A DNA stretch of 64,000 bases from Eutypa lata (lineage: Eukaryota > Ascomycota > Sordariomycetes > Xylariales > Diatrypaceae), in contig JAKULF010000005.1 in the NCBI GenBank assembly GCA_022661535.1, positions 1,240,001 to 1,304,000 on the forward strand. The letters run 5' to 3'. Both the position numbers and the translations under genes were made by a program. Under the pieces are notes generated by a model, which was not told the DNA's origin, ran no database searches, and saw nothing but the letters and a program-made list of their open reading frames with translations. This document shows, piece after piece, positions 38,001-49,583 of the stretch; positions within the stretch are counted from its first letter, which is position 1; each line of letters opens with the position of its first letter.

Positions 38001-38317
38001 CTAACGTGAGATTGCACAAATGGTCAAAGCACAATCAAATGAGGAGAAACAAGATAATAAGGTTTGAGTAGTTATCCCAGGGCCTTGAAAACCGGGTAAT
38101 TTGGTAGTGCAACCATCTCACAGTCTCATATCGGTTTGAAGAGCCCCATCAATCGATGGAAGCAAGGCAAGGATGTGGTAATAATATGAGGTGCAGCAAA
38201 GGAGGCGCATTGATTTCGAAAGAGAGAACAGCATACCTTTTGTTTTCTTCTCTTACAAGAATCACAAGCTTGAGCCGTACGTTGCCTTTTGTCAGGGTCA
38301 ACCTTGGGTCGAGTCAT
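35099..38317 (-). CDS. Zn(II)2Cys6 transcription factor with fungal-specific domain
   Basis: On the minus strand six exons join in phase: 38317-38237, 37875-37467, 37294-37089, 37040-36689, 36608-35914 and 35854-35099, giving 832 residues. The binuclear zinc cluster is Cys18-X2-Cys21-X6-Cys28-X5-Cys34-X2-Cys37-X6-Cys44. Its coding sequence is cut by a 361 bp intron exactly between Lys27 and Cys28. A Ser-rich linker precedes TGRLLYVGDSASLSYLQLIR, the usual lead into the fungal-specific transcription-factor domain (PF04082-like, about residues 230-560), with SAFALGLHREES and LGRPMGISDDDC typical of it. The C-terminal 170 residues are Ser/Gly/Pro-rich and end in a Pro/Asn tail. It should act in the nucleus; the target genes are unknown. 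The class III CoA-transferase gene lies divergently 3.7 kb away, too far to claim a link. The last intron uses donor GTTATG, the least certain join. Confidence 0.88.
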
Positions 38318-41300
38318 TGTGGTTGAAGCCACGAGCAATTTGATGTGACATCCGCCATCCGATAGCTAAGTAGCCACAAGATGATAGGTCTCACAAGTCT
38401 GACAAAGACCAGAATAATGATTCGGGGTCAGCGCCGACAATCAAGGGCTGACTGAGGGGTTGGTCTCGGATACCGACAAGATGACCATGCTCAGCCCTAC
38501 CGGGAAAGTGAATTAACCAAATTTCCTTCGTATTTCGTGTGATCGTGCGGATTGACTTAGTCTATTTGTTGTTTATTGTCCAGCGGAGAGGGTTTGGCGA
38601 TTTGCGGACGTCACCGGCCGCGGGGTCACTGTACGAGGTGTTGTTGATTAAGTTGTTTGGCGGAGCTCCAGGTGTAATGTCAAGCTTCGAGGAGAAAGCT
38701 TTATAACTCGGGATTAATATTTTGTTTCCAGGAGACTAGTACGCACGCCAGTGGACATGCCGCCGTATTAAGAACAAGTATTACAATACGAAAGGAAAGG
38801 GAAAGAATGATAGAGTAGAAGCAGGGGGAAACGGTTTAGTGCATCGGATGTGGGAGATGTTTAAGGAAAAAAGGGCAATGGCTGCGAATAATAAAATAAA
38901 ATAAAAGAGATGATAACAAATACAAGGACAAGCTTCCAGGCAGTTGGCAAGGCTCACCAATACAAGTAAACCCAACCCGACCTCGAAGTGACGGCCCGCC
39001 TCATCCCATGCCCTTTCTAGACATGCATGTGGTCTCGAACCCCCTCTGACTTGCTGTCATGATGTGACCAGCATACGGCCTGGCTGGCCATGATTGGGCC
39101 ATCCACTACGGATCAATCAATTGAGAGTCTCTGTTGGGACGAAGAAGAAAGTTGGTGGCGTTTTATGACAACTGGGTCGAGGCAGCAGCAGGGATGGAAC
39201 ATCGTGTTTTCTCAGCCAGCCCGCTTTGGAGAACAAGATCTGGAAAGTAGAAGAAGGGAATGGCCGACCACTTATATGTTAGTCGATCTATCTATACCCA
39301 ACTGAATTGGTAATTATTAATAGACGGACGAGGATGTAGACTGGTGATGACGGCCCAGATAACCTTTCTTAGCTTGACGATTCAAAATAGCAACATGGGC
39401 CTTGTTAAATCCATGCAGGCCCTAGAGAGTGACTACTACTTGTTGTACCAGACTGTATAAGAAGTACGAAGTACCATGGGTTCAATCAGCATGATCCTTG
39501 AACTTGCTTCTGCCCCCATATCTCTTATTCAAACCCCATTTTCATGATCGTCAAGATATACGACTTTCATCTTGTGTCAATCATGCAGGTAGAAAGTTTC
39601 GGGGTTTCACAAGATATATTAGCTACTTTGTGGGTGAATTTTCATGACCAAAAAGCATTGCCTGTCTTGAAGCTACCCACCCAGCTACCCTGGCGGAGAA
39701 GAAAGAAAAAGTGGTGAAAAGATCTGAGACTAACATTGAAATAGAATAGATAAGGTTGTATACCAAGGCATAAAATGACACTCTACCATACCCAAGTACC
39801 CGGAAGGAATAATAGAGATTTAAGATACTATGTATACCTAGGTATATGTAAGTAGGTAGTGGAAACTCTTCAAGGCATCCATGTAGCGCCCGCCCTTGCA
39901 TGCCTACATACATAATACTTAAGTAGATTCATAGATATGAGAAGCGACGAATCATTTCTCAATGTCTCTCTCCTTAGTAATCTGAGTACTCTATCCATAA
40001 TAGGAAAACACATGCGGTCACTTATGCCCGCAGGTCTATTAAATTATGATCCCATCAATCATAATAAAGACTGAAAGACTCGTGGTCAACTCTTAAGCCT
40101 TGGATAAGATACTCGCTTGATGTAGGTAGGTAGGTATGTAGGTATGCATTGAAGCCGGTAAGTATGCCCGGTACATAACGTAGTAGCCTTGAAGTACGGT
40201 ATATGGTCCGGTATATGCATGTGTAGGCAAGAGCGGGTAGAGTGGAGTAAGTACATGTATGGATACGAACTATAAGGTAAGTACCTATTTTACCGGTGAG
40301 ATTCATCCATCCATTCCAACATTAGTTGACGATTTAAGCTGACATGGTTATCGGATAGCGCACCTAACAAACCCGGTATCCGGGGTTGAACCCACTAACT
40401 TTAATCAGTGTGGGGTTGATATTTTTAGGTACTTATAGCACGTCCAGATATAGTGGAATGATCGTATACCTTCCTACTTACGTATTTAGATAGGTCCAAA
40501 TCAATGCTCCCTCTTCAATGGTTTTCTTGATCATCGAGCTACATACGTTCCATGGAATGACTAGCTGATGTACGATAATGTCGAGTAAACCTCACTACGG
40601 ACTATCTGAGGCTACATACTTATGAACCTACCGGAGTTGCACCTGTAGCCAGCACCTGTCAATGTGGTTATGCTGCATAATCCATCGGATAATACACCTT
40701 GTTAGTCATCTACATTATATTACGTCAGCCATTTCTAAGATACATACATCATTTGATCTCACTTCGTGTTGACGGTCCGGACAATTCAGCCTATAATGAC
40801 GACAATAGAGTCTCAGATGATTTATACCACCCCCCGACTATTGAGCAATCACACATGTTCATTAGTAATATAGTTACATGTCTCTGTGGCACATACATGC
40901 CCTCGCTTGCTCTCGACAACAGTCTGCAGGTTGTCATCTAAAGATGGTGCGATGAAACCCAAACCCATTTCAGCTCAATCTCGAAAGAAAGACAAGATAT
41001 GACTGAAGGATGCAACCGGACTTCCATCGGCCTGCCGGTGCATCATTGTCGTCGTCATCAATCAGAATCCATTTCACTGCATTACCCCATGACCTACCTG
41101 CCATCCATTGCCTCCATTCCCTTCATTGCCCTCGTGAAGAAAGTCGATCCTCATTTAGCATTAATCGAGACTCGTGCTAGAAACTCCACCTATGAGATGA
41201 TGCTTAACTATCACGAATGTAACATTGAACGTGCAAGCTGGCCATCCTGGAACGATTAAGTATTTATTCACGACGTCCGCCCCAAACACTGAGTTTATCG

Positions 41301-42046
41301 GCTTGTAAGCCCGAATCAGATCCCCGATCCGGTGAACGATTCTATATTGGGCCTGCATTTCACTTCCAAGCTCACCAATCGACGGCATCTAGAATCATTG
41401 ACAGCGGGACTTCGGCGAACACGCCTGTGCTGTGCTGTGCTGTGCTGTGGTCTTTATATGGATAGTGGAGCAAATGAGTAATACCTAGGCAACTAGCTCC
41501 ATGCTGTCCATGTCCCACTCTCTTTATATCTTCCTTGAAAGGGCAAAAAATATCACCGCCAAGAGCGTGACGGAAGCTGTCAGTGGATCACCATGGCCTT
41601 CTTCCGCAGTAGTGATTCAGCCTCGGCCAGAATCCTCCCTAGATCCAGGGGATTAACATAGCAATATGACCTGCCTCTGCCTCGTTGCATGCCACCTAGT
41701 TAGTACTTATATCCTGTCAGCACTTGTCAAATTCTTCCTTGATTATGGATTTCTATCACTTAGAGTTAGCTTCTATTCATTACCTGTTTGACTCATTCCA
41801 AACGCTACTCTAGCATTCTCAAACATGATACAAACATGCTTATCCATACTTCAACTGCTATTCGACTCCTATTTGCCTATGCTCATATGTTGCTCTCTTG
41901 TTACCCCCGTTCTATTCATTACTCGTGGAGGGAAAGTCATGAAGTCAGGTGTTCTACAATTTCGGCTTCCCCTTCAAGTCCGACATGACCATTCACACAT
42001 TGTGCATCCTTTCTCAGCATATGACATTCCAGCACCAGGCCTCCCA
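38318..42046. other. Intergenic between divergent genes
   Basis: Holds the promoter regions of the Zn2Cys6 gene and the CoA-transferase gene. No other gene is supported; ORFs of up to 96 codons look random. A TGTGC pentanucleotide run lies at about 41429-41448. Confidence 0.5.
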
Positions 42047-43991
42047 ATGAGCGATTCGAAAAATACGGGGCCAAAATGTAACGGCGTGGCCGCGAGAGCT
42101 AGGCAAGCTTTGCAGACTCTTCTCTACTCGAGCGTATCGGAACTCCCGGAGCAATTCATGTCTCATGTTGCCGGCGTCGAGTTCTTACCTGGTTCCACTG
42201 GGGATATGGTTTGCTTCCCCTGCCCACTAAAAGAACAGGAGGCAGGTTCTGCGTTAAAGGGCTTGGAAGGGGCCGCTGTCGCCGCTATCATAGATTTCAT
42301 TGAACACGGAAAGCATGGAGAGCACGGATCAGGTAGAACATCTATCAAGGTTCACCTCGACCGGGTATCATGCTTCCTGATGTCAGCCTATATGGTCACC
42401 CTCAACGATAGGGGTAAACAGCACTCCGATGTCAAGGAGCTAGTGCGCGGTTCGTTTCCACTTTTTCAACGAGAGCATATGCCATGTACTTTTAAAGTAG
42501 GTGTAGCTAACCCCTTATTAAGACACCGATTTCAACCAAGCACAATCAATTCTGTACCGTCGTTTATCAGCAAACCTGTACAAGACCTCAGATGATAGGT
42601 ACTACCACATTCACGGATCCCTGGATGCAAGCACAACCCTTGCTATGTTGGATCTTCCAACACATATTCCTCATCTAGATAAATATGAGGATTGTCTCAA
42701 AAAGATCGGGGGTGCCGTCGCGAAGCTCTCAACTGCCGAATTAGAGGCAATGAACGCGGAGCACAAGCAAGCGGGTATCCCAGCTCTGACCAAAGAAGAG
42801 TTCCTCAACACACCCCATGGTAGGGTAATGAAGAGCCTCCCACCGTTCACCGTACGACGCATCCCAGGATCCACCACAGGCCCCGTCCCATTCCCAACAG
42901 CTTCGCTGCCTTCGACGCCGGGCAAGCCGAAGCAAATCCTAGAGGGCATCAAGGTGCTCGAGCTGTGCCGGGTCATCGCGGGGCCCACGATCGGCCGCTC
43001 CCTCGCTGCGCTCGGCGCCTCGGTCCTGCGGATCAATTCGCCGCACCTGCCGGACGTCACCTTCTTCCAGGTCGACGTCAACACGGGCAAGCACACGGCG
43101 TTCCTGGACCTAAAGGACCCCGCCCAGAAGACCGCCTTCGACGCCCTCCTCGACCAGGCCGACGTCGTCATCGACGGCTACCGGCCCGGCGTGCTCGCCA
43201 AGTTCGGCTGCTCTCCTGGAGCTCTGGCCGCGCGCGCCGCGAGGCGCCGTAAGGGCATCGTCTATGTGGCGGAGGACTGCTTCGGGGGCACGGGAGCGGT
43301 CGTGGCAGCGGAGGGGTCAGGGGAGGGAGAGGCAGAGGCAGAGGCAGGGGCAGAGGCAGAAGACGCCGAGTGGGCGCACCGACCCGGCTGGCAGCAGATC
43401 GCCGACTGCGCGTCGGGCGTGGCGTGGGAGCAGGGCCGCTTCATGGGGCGCGACGAGCCCGTCGTCCCGCCCTTCCCCATGTCGGACTACGGCACGGGGT
43501 GCCTGGGGTCCGTGGCCGCCCTCGCGGGCCTTCACCGCCGCGCGGCCCAGGGCGGCTCCTGGGCCTGCCGCACCAGCCTGCTGCAGTACGACCTGTTCCT
43601 GCTGTCGCTGGGCGCCCACGAGATGCCCGTCCAGGACGCGCTGCGCGCCGCGCACGACCCGGCGTTCTTCGCGCTCCGCTACGACGATTCTGTCGACGTC
43701 GTGAGCGCCGCCGCGCTGAAGAGCATGCGGAGGCTGCACCCGGACCTGTTCGATCGGGCCGCGCTGATGCACAGGGCGTCTACCGATGGGTTTGAGGTCG
43801 AGAAGGCGGTCGTGGAATGGCCGCGCGAGGCGGTTGAGGTTGAGGTTGAGGTTGAGGTTGAGGGCGATGGGGGTCGGGGTCGGGGTCGGGGCCCCTGGAG
43901 GATCGGACATGTTAGGCCGTCTAGAGCGAATGGGAATGATGAGGCTAGGTGGGGGGATGATTGGGAGAGGGTTGAGGGTTTGCTTGATTGA
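42047..43991 (+). CDS. Class III CoA-transferase (CaiB/BaiF) family protein
   Basis: Two exons (42047-42449 and 42523-43991) join across a 73 bp intron with donor GTTCGT, giving 623 residues. The join restores VKELVRDTDFNQAQSILYRR and SANLYKTSDDRYYHIHGSLD, both typical of fungal members. The CaiB/BaiF core (PF02515) starts near residue 275 with VLELCRVIAGPTIGRSLAAL, followed by FFQVDVNTGKHT, DVVIDGYRPGVL and WAHRPGWQQIADCASGVAW. Known class III enzymes move CoA between carboxylic acids; the acids used here cannot be inferred, and fungal proteins of this size may not all be active. Two in-frame repeats are unusual: an Ala/Glu run inserted before the WAHRPGWQQ motif, and Glu-Val and Gly-Arg runs near the C-terminus. 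The first ATG after upstream stops with a family-like N-terminus is MSDSKNTG. Most of exon 2 is much richer in G+C than exon 1. Confidence 0.88.
43315..43360 (+). repeat. In-frame GAGGCA-type repeat inside the CoA-transferase
   Basis: A six-base purine-rich unit encodes alternating Glu/Ala/Gly (EGEAEAEAGAEAE). It interrupts the family alignment between the VYVAEDCFG and WAHRPGW motifs. Confidence 0.85.
43831..43892 (+). repeat. In-frame GAGGTT and GGTCGG repeats in the CoA-transferase C-terminus
   Basis: Five GAGGTT units encode EVEVEVEVEV-like sequence, followed by GGTCGGGGTCGG units encoding GRGRGRG. Slippage in six-base steps keeps the frame. Confidence 0.85.
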
Positions 43992-45077
43992 TTGATTGAT
44001 GGGTTGGTGATGGATGGTAAGTGAGTGAGTGGTTGACGGACTGACTGATTGGCTATGAGAGGTAGATAGATGGATGGAGGGTTGGATGGATGGGGGTGAT
44101 GTGTTGTTGTGTTGTGTTCTATTTCTTCCCCTTTCTTTTCTAGCTTGCGACTTGACCCCTTCCCCTCCCAATTTTATTCATCCTCTCTTCTACATATCCT
44201 ATTCATTTGCAGTTCGTGTCTTCTTTTTATCACTTTGAAATCTCTAATCATTGTTCACTATTTTGTTCCTTATTTTGTTCCCTATCCATCTCTCCACTTC
44301 GCTATATTCTTCTTTCTATCAGTACTATTTTCCACGCAAGTTTCACAATACGAGTGTTGCTTATTCTAGAGCAATGGCCCCTGAGGAGAGGAAGGAAACG
44401 AGCAAGCAAAGACACAGAGACATCCAGAGCGAAAAACGGCTACCAGTTGGAGTTTTAAGGAGTTTGTTATTTGCAAAAAAAGCAAACGAGGCACGCGGAC
44501 ATGAAGGAACCCAGCCCTTTCCCCGGTCTCTTGAAAAGGCAGTTAATTACTTAGACGATTGCAATGGATGTTCTCGGTGCACGTAGATGGATGGAATTGG
44601 GGGAAGTGCATCTGGAAACTTATCACTATTGTGGGCGTGTTGGGGCATGTATTGAAGGGGTTTTTTTTTTTTTTTTTTGATAGATAAATCGAACATTCGC
44701 TTTGGCCTAGGTCCTCAAATAAACCTCACTACATGTATGTATTAGAAGTCTCAATTAAGCATTGCATGGCTGGGTTCAGTATCTTGGGCGACTTCTTGTC
44801 GTCCGCAACGGAACGCCTCCTGTTGCCCGGCTTCGTTGTTAACCTGGAACGTATAATTATTCTATTTTTATGAACCAATGCTTGACGATGATGATGGTGA
44901 TGATGATAACAATAAGTACAAGGCCCGACCAGCCACCAGTCACCGAAGTCTAATGCAGTCCAGAAAACGCATTGCCACCTAGTAGACCACAACCCATCAA
45001 CCAACCCCTATATATCCCGAGCATCTATTCTCATCTACCCATTCATTCATTCATCCATCCTTTTTCTTAATGTTTTG
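43992..45077. other. Intergenic between convergent genes
   Basis: Probable 3' UTRs of the CoA-transferase and PDX1-like genes. It starts with GATT/GGTT short repeats, has an 18-base T run at 44661-44678 and a GATGAT run near 44886-44907. The ORFs here are not convincing. Confidence 0.55.
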
Positions 45078-46394
45078 TTACAATACCAGCCTCCCCGGGT
45101 CATTCTCAAGTACGACCTTAACCCTCTGCAGGAACGCCTTCGCGCGCCTCTCCTCGGCCCTCGGAACCGTCAGGGTAAACGAGTTCGGACCGGTCGTCGA
45201 GACGCCCAACCTAGGCGCGACGCTCCCCTTCTTCTGCGTCTTCGCGGTAGCACCTCCCGCGAGGAAATCGATAACGTCCACCTTCTTCTGCGGGGGCTTG
45301 GGCGCGACGCCGCTGCTCGTGAAAGACGGGTTCAAGGCCGCGATCTGGGGCAGGTAGTGGCCCCGCGAGCCACCCCCGCGAGACCCGTCGACCTTGTCGA
45401 GGCCAAGCACCTGGTTGAAGAGCTCGTCGGCGGAGGGCTGGTAGTTCGCCGGGACCGGCAGCTCATCGTTGGCGACGTCGACGGCGCGCGCGATGAAGGT
45501 CGACAGCGGTAGGAAGGTGCCGAGGGTGGCCTCGACCTTCTTCTGCGTCTCGAGGACGGCCGTCAGGGATATGGGGAGCGATATCGATAGCTCCTCGCGG
45601 GGGATCGCCTTCTTGGCCTTCTCCTCGGGTGCTGCTGCCGCTGGTTTCTTCTCCGGAGGTGCTGTTGCGACCTTGATGTTGCTCAGGTCGAGGTGCGCGT
45701 TGTGGTCGAACCGCGTCTTGATCGCAGCCGGCCGCTCGGCGTCGATAGTGCCTAGGTACGCCAGCACGTCGCCCTTGAGGAGCCGGCCCTGCGGCCCCGT
45801 CGGCGTGATCGAGCTGATGGCCGCCGCGTCTAGCTTGTTCTCCTTGACGAGGTGTTCGACCGAGGGGTAGAGCGGGTATTTCTGGGGCGGGTTCTTCTGC
45901 CCCGACGACGTCTTGGGGGGTTGCCGAGCTTCTGTCTTCTTCTCGGATGTTGCGGACTGTGATTGCGGTTGCTCCTCCTGCTTAGGGGCGGATGATGATG
46001 ATGATGCGGGTTGCTCTTCGGCGGGGATCTCGAGGGAGGCGATGTCGTCGCCGGGCTCGCCGAGGACGCCGATGCGCGACCCGACCTGGATGTTCTGGGT
46101 GCCGTCGCCGCGGGTGATCTTGACGACGATGCCGTCGTCCTGGGCCTCGACGTCCATGGAGGCTTTGTCGGTCTCGATCTCGAGCAGCACGTCGCCGGCG
46201 GCGAACGAATCGCCTTCCTTGACTTTCCACTTGGCGATGTTGCCCTGCGTCATGGTGGGCGACAGCGCGGGCATGGTGAAGTTCTGGGCGGCCAATGCTG
46301 CTGCTGACGTTCGGAAACCGGCATACTGTTGTTGTCGTTCTATTATCAGACGCCGTGCCGATAAGCGGGCAGCCGTCCTTGCTAAGGAAGCCAT
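45078..46394 (-). CDS. PDX1: Pyruvate dehydrogenase complex E3-binding protein (protein X)
   Basis: An intronless frame of 438 residues. This mitochondrial protein ties dihydrolipoamide dehydrogenase (E3) to the E2 core of the pyruvate dehydrogenase complex. Residues 1-30 are Arg/Ala-rich and lack acidic residues except Glu19, as expected of a mitochondrial presequence. A lipoyl domain (about 38-113) carries the ETDKASM motif with lipoyl Lys77. An Ala/Ser/Gln/Pro hinge follows, then an E3-binding domain (about 176-214; YPSVEHLVKENKL, TGPQGRLLKGDV). The C-terminal half is only distantly E2-like and lacks the catalytic HxxxDG motif, which separates protein X from the acetyltransferase E2. It stands divergently next to another mitochondrial-type gene with 540 bp between starts. 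Confidence 0.92.
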   Translation of the reverse strand: MASLARTAARLSARRLIIERQQQYAGFRTSAAALAAQNFTMPALSPTMTQGNIAKWKVKEGDSFAAGDVLLEIETDKASMDVEAQDDGIVVKITRGDGTQNIQVGSRIGVLGEPGDDIASLEIPAEEQPASSSSSAPKQEEQPQSQSATSEKKTEARQPPKTSSGQKNPPQKYPLYPSVEHLVKENKLDAAAISSITPTGPQGRLLKGDVLAYLGTIDAERPAAIKTRFDHNAHLDLSNIKVATAPPEKKPAAAAPEEKAKKAIPREELSISLPISLTAVLETQKKVEATLGTFLPLSTFIARAVDVANDELPVPANYQPSADELFNQVLGLDKVDGSRGGGSRGHYLPQIAALNPSFTSSGVAPKPPQKKVDVIDFLAGGATAKTQKKGSVAPRLGVSTTGPNSFTLTVPRAEERRAKAFLQRVKVVLENDPGRLVL

Positions 46395-46934
46395 ATTTTT
46401 TTTTTCTTCTGCTGTCTGCCGATCGGTCGGCGCTCTTAGGGAGAGGAAGAGGAGGGGAAGCGGACAGGAGAGAAAAGACGGAAGCTCAATTGAGCTTTTC
46501 GGTCGAATTAGAGTACCAATCGATATTTCGTAGCCTAGTCGAAACTCCCCTACTAGATTTAATCACTCAAGCTATTTTTATATTTTTTTTTGGCTGTAAT
46601 AAGAAACCACCACCAGCATTTCCATTGAGCTACGATTTGTTGTTGGGGCTCCTCCCCAGGCTCCTCCGATCTCAACCGATAAAATCGGAAAGCTTAGGCG
46701 CAAGGACCAAGTCTGTCACGTCTAAATTAGTTAGCCCCGAAGTTCCGCCGTTTGGGTTTGAGTGCCCCGCCAGCTGAAGCTGAGATGCCCCACAGGAGCT
46801 TTTAACAAGAAAAGTGGATGCAACGTCGCAATTGACTTTTTCTGTGGTCTCCGTTTTGATGGTAGGAAAAAGAGTCGGTGCTCCGTCTTCATAGATGGGA
46901 ATTAGGGGTATAGTCACAATATAAGAGAGACCTA
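46395..46934. promoter_or_regulatory. Shared divergent promoter region
   Basis: 540 bases separate the two start codons of the PDX1-like gene (-) and the two-span membrane protein gene (+). No other feature is seen, so both promoters must lie here or overlap the genes. Confidence 0.6.
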
Positions 46935-47963
46935 ATGACAACCCCTGTACCGAGATGTCGGGGTTTCACCAACCCCATCATATTCCTCGTCCGCAACTCT
47001 CTACAGACTTCGGTTCAGCAATCAGGTCGTCGTACGACGACTAGACTGCAATGGAGTAGGAGGAGTCTCTCGACGGGCCGGTCCCAGGGCGCCCAACCTA
47101 AAAGCAAAGTCGTCCCAAGGACTTCTTCTCCCACTCCTACCGCGGCCCTCTCCAGACATCTCGAGGCTGCTCAGATAGGCTACGCCCAGAGCCTGGCCCG
47201 GAAGTCCACGCCTACGATCCTGTACGAGGCTCCGCCACAGCGCGTGTTCCTCGTGTCGAGCTATGTAGCCGGCCTGTTCGGCATGCTCTCGGCCGGGATC
47301 AACGTGTATTTCAACGTGTATAACACCCCCGAAGGAACGAGCATCTGGATCACGTACGTCTTCGGCGCGGTAGGGGCCATGATGGCAGCCCTCGGCACGC
47401 GATTCGCCATGTTACCCTCGGGCATGATCCGGTCCATCGCCGTGCTACCCTCCGCCACTGCCCCTGCTGCCACTCCTACAGCACAAGCGGCCAAAACAAG
47501 TATAAGCACGGCAGCCAAAGCCAAAGCCAAAGCTGCAACCGCCACATCTGCATCTACCGCACCCGTCCTCCTAGAGATCAAAGCGCGCCGCACAACGCCC
47601 TTCCCCTTCCTACCCTTAAAGCGGATGCAGATATCGCCGTCGGAGGTAGTGATGAAAGCGCGGCTCTTCAACCCGCGGCCCCTGCCCCTGCCCTCGGAGC
47701 GGGCGGCGAGCCGCGTCGACGAGGAGCGCCGCCGCAGGGCCGCCCAGCAGTACGAGCGCGACCACCTGATGACGGCGCCGTTCCGGCACGGCGCGTGGGC
47801 CGCCGGCACGGTGATGGCGAGCCTGCGCCGCGGCCTGACGGGCGAGGGGTTCGCGCCTATCGAGGTCGCCGGCGCCAAGTACAAGCTCGATATCACGCGC
47901 GGGTATGCGCTTGACGAGGGCAGGGCCCTCGATCGCGTTGTTAAGATCGAGGAGGATTCCAAG

Positions 47964-47995
<32 letters not shown>

Positions 47996-48017
47996 GGCGC
48001 AGCACTTGCTGAGGTGA
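46935..48017 (+). CDS. Probable mitochondrial two-span inner-membrane protein
   Basis: An intronless frame of 360 residues. The first 50 residues are rich in Arg/Ser/Thr and lack acidic residues, like a mitochondrial presequence. Two membrane spans follow at about 104-126 (VFLVSSYVAGLFGMLSAGIN) and 138-160 (ITYVFGAVGAMMAALGTRFA), separated by a short loop. The layout resembles the TMEM70/TMEM186/TMEM223 group (PF06979), whose members help respiratory-chain assembly; the match is by pattern only. The region after the spans has an Ala/Lys-rich low-complexity linker (about 176-212), then an Arg-rich conserved-looking part, and the protein ends in a polyalanine tract encoded by a GCT/GCG repeat (47967-47999). 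Confidence 0.75.
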
Positions 48018-49583
48018 AAGATGGAGCTGAAGCTGGAGGTGTGGTTGGGTGAAGAGATGGAATTGGGAAGGAGGGGGACGTGGGGCACTACTGTGTATGT
48101 ATGGCTATAATATACCCTGAAGAGAGCTATGTTCCTGTGGCCTCTGTTCTTTATAAGTTGGTTTACTTGGTCGTGAAGAACCCAAGGACACATTCCATTC
48201 TAGAGACGGGTTAGCTGCTACTATGATAATAGATGTGGATTGTTTCTGTCAGTGGGAAGGAGGCAGGTAGGTTTCACCGTGTGTAAGTAGGTAGTCTAGA
48301 AATCACCCGGTCCTCCAGATATATATAGCATGTATAAGTCAGTGCTTTGATGCTACACCCCTTTAGATAATGCAAATCGTTATAATACACATTTAAACTA
48401 TTACTCTATTTTTTCAGCAATGTCGAGATGGCGAGTGTGTTACATTCATGCTGTCAAGATGGCAGATCAAATATAATGTACCAGGAAGAGTCATGGATCA
48501 TATGCTCTGTTATGTTTCTGCGGTAAGAGCATACCTGTCCCAGCATAACTATGTGTTCTCCTAATACCACCCCCTTACTTGCAGTCACTTATCCTAGGAG
48601 TTCGGAAACACCACCACCATCTCGCCCTGAACCAATGTACGTTCAATACACTCACTACATCATATACACAGCAAGCTACGTGATGTACATAGGCTAAGTA
48701 TCAAGATACATACAACTACAGAAAGAACTACACTTATGTCACTGCACACTCATCACGATATGCCAAAGATCTAGCCAGTAGAGTTTGAAACGGGAACAGA
48801 GCAAAAAATGCATATCTTTTCATTAAGTCGTCCACTCCGCTGGCGGGGTTTCGACGATCAGCCCTTCTTGAACCCTCCTCCACTCTAGTTAAGATGGGTC
48901 TTCCTCAACACCCCTCCCTTCTTGCAAAATCCCCGAGACAAAACAATGCATACCAGACGCCATTCAAATGCCGAGAGAGTGAAAAAGAAAGGGGGTTTGA
49001 GGATATAACTGGAACAATACAATTGAAGAATATGAATAGAAAAGAAAGAAAAGACTATCCTCATGCGTATAGTCTTCGAAGTACCAAAAAAGAAAAACCC
49101 AAACGCCTAGTAAAAAAATGAGAAATAGATGATGTCACGACCATATGTATCAAACTTGATGAGACTCTTCGACTCTCCTCTTCAACTGTGTGATATTTCG
49201 TTCTATCGTTTGAATAATAAGGTCGCCTTATTCTATACAAGAAAACCATCGAATTTTCCGTCTCTAGAATCGTGGAAACGTCGTCAGGTCTCATAACCGC
49301 ACTGCGGAGAATCCCGTGGCCAAAGGGGAGAGTATCATGTCGTGGCCGATGCTGCCACCTAATAAAAACCGTTCCGAATATCAACGCCGTTAAACTTCCT
49401 TCCGTAGACGCCGTAACGCTATGCTTCATGCTATACGAAAGGGCATGGTTGAAACACAATGCAATATGATATAATGGGTGTATCTAAAATTTTGATAACA
49501 GAAAAGGGGTATGATAATGCCGCTAAACCAACTGCGCCACAAACAACAAGACGAAGTTTGCACCATGTAAGCGCGGGCTCCGC
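48018..49583. other. Intergenic between convergent genes
   Basis: No gene is supported. ORFs near 48894-49469 overlap on both strands and look random. A tRNA A-box-like sequence near 49520-49550 lacks a B-box. Confidence 0.5.

Noticed and set aside
39020..39090. Perfect-looking B-box GGTTCGAGACC on the minus strand
   Set aside because: The T-stem does not pair and there is no good A-box upstream.
40332..40411. tRNA-like or SINE-like stretch with GGGGTTGAACCC and a partly pairing acceptor stem
   Set aside because: The B-box lacks the invariant C, the T-arm does not pair, and no anticodon loop can be folded.
43317..44171. 284-codon ORF antisense to the CoA-transferase
   Set aside because: It lies opposite a well supported gene in very G+C-rich DNA, where antisense frames stay open by codon bias; its translation is low-complexity.
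47261..48193. 310-codon ORF antisense to the two-span membrane protein
   Set aside because: It is a shadow frame with long Ala and Arg/Ser runs and no domain; the sense frame has a presequence and two spans.
49518..49560. tRNA-like A-box on the minus strand (TGGCGCAGTTGG)
   Set aside because: No B-box (GGTTCRANNCC) at the right distance and no pairing acceptor or anticodon stems.
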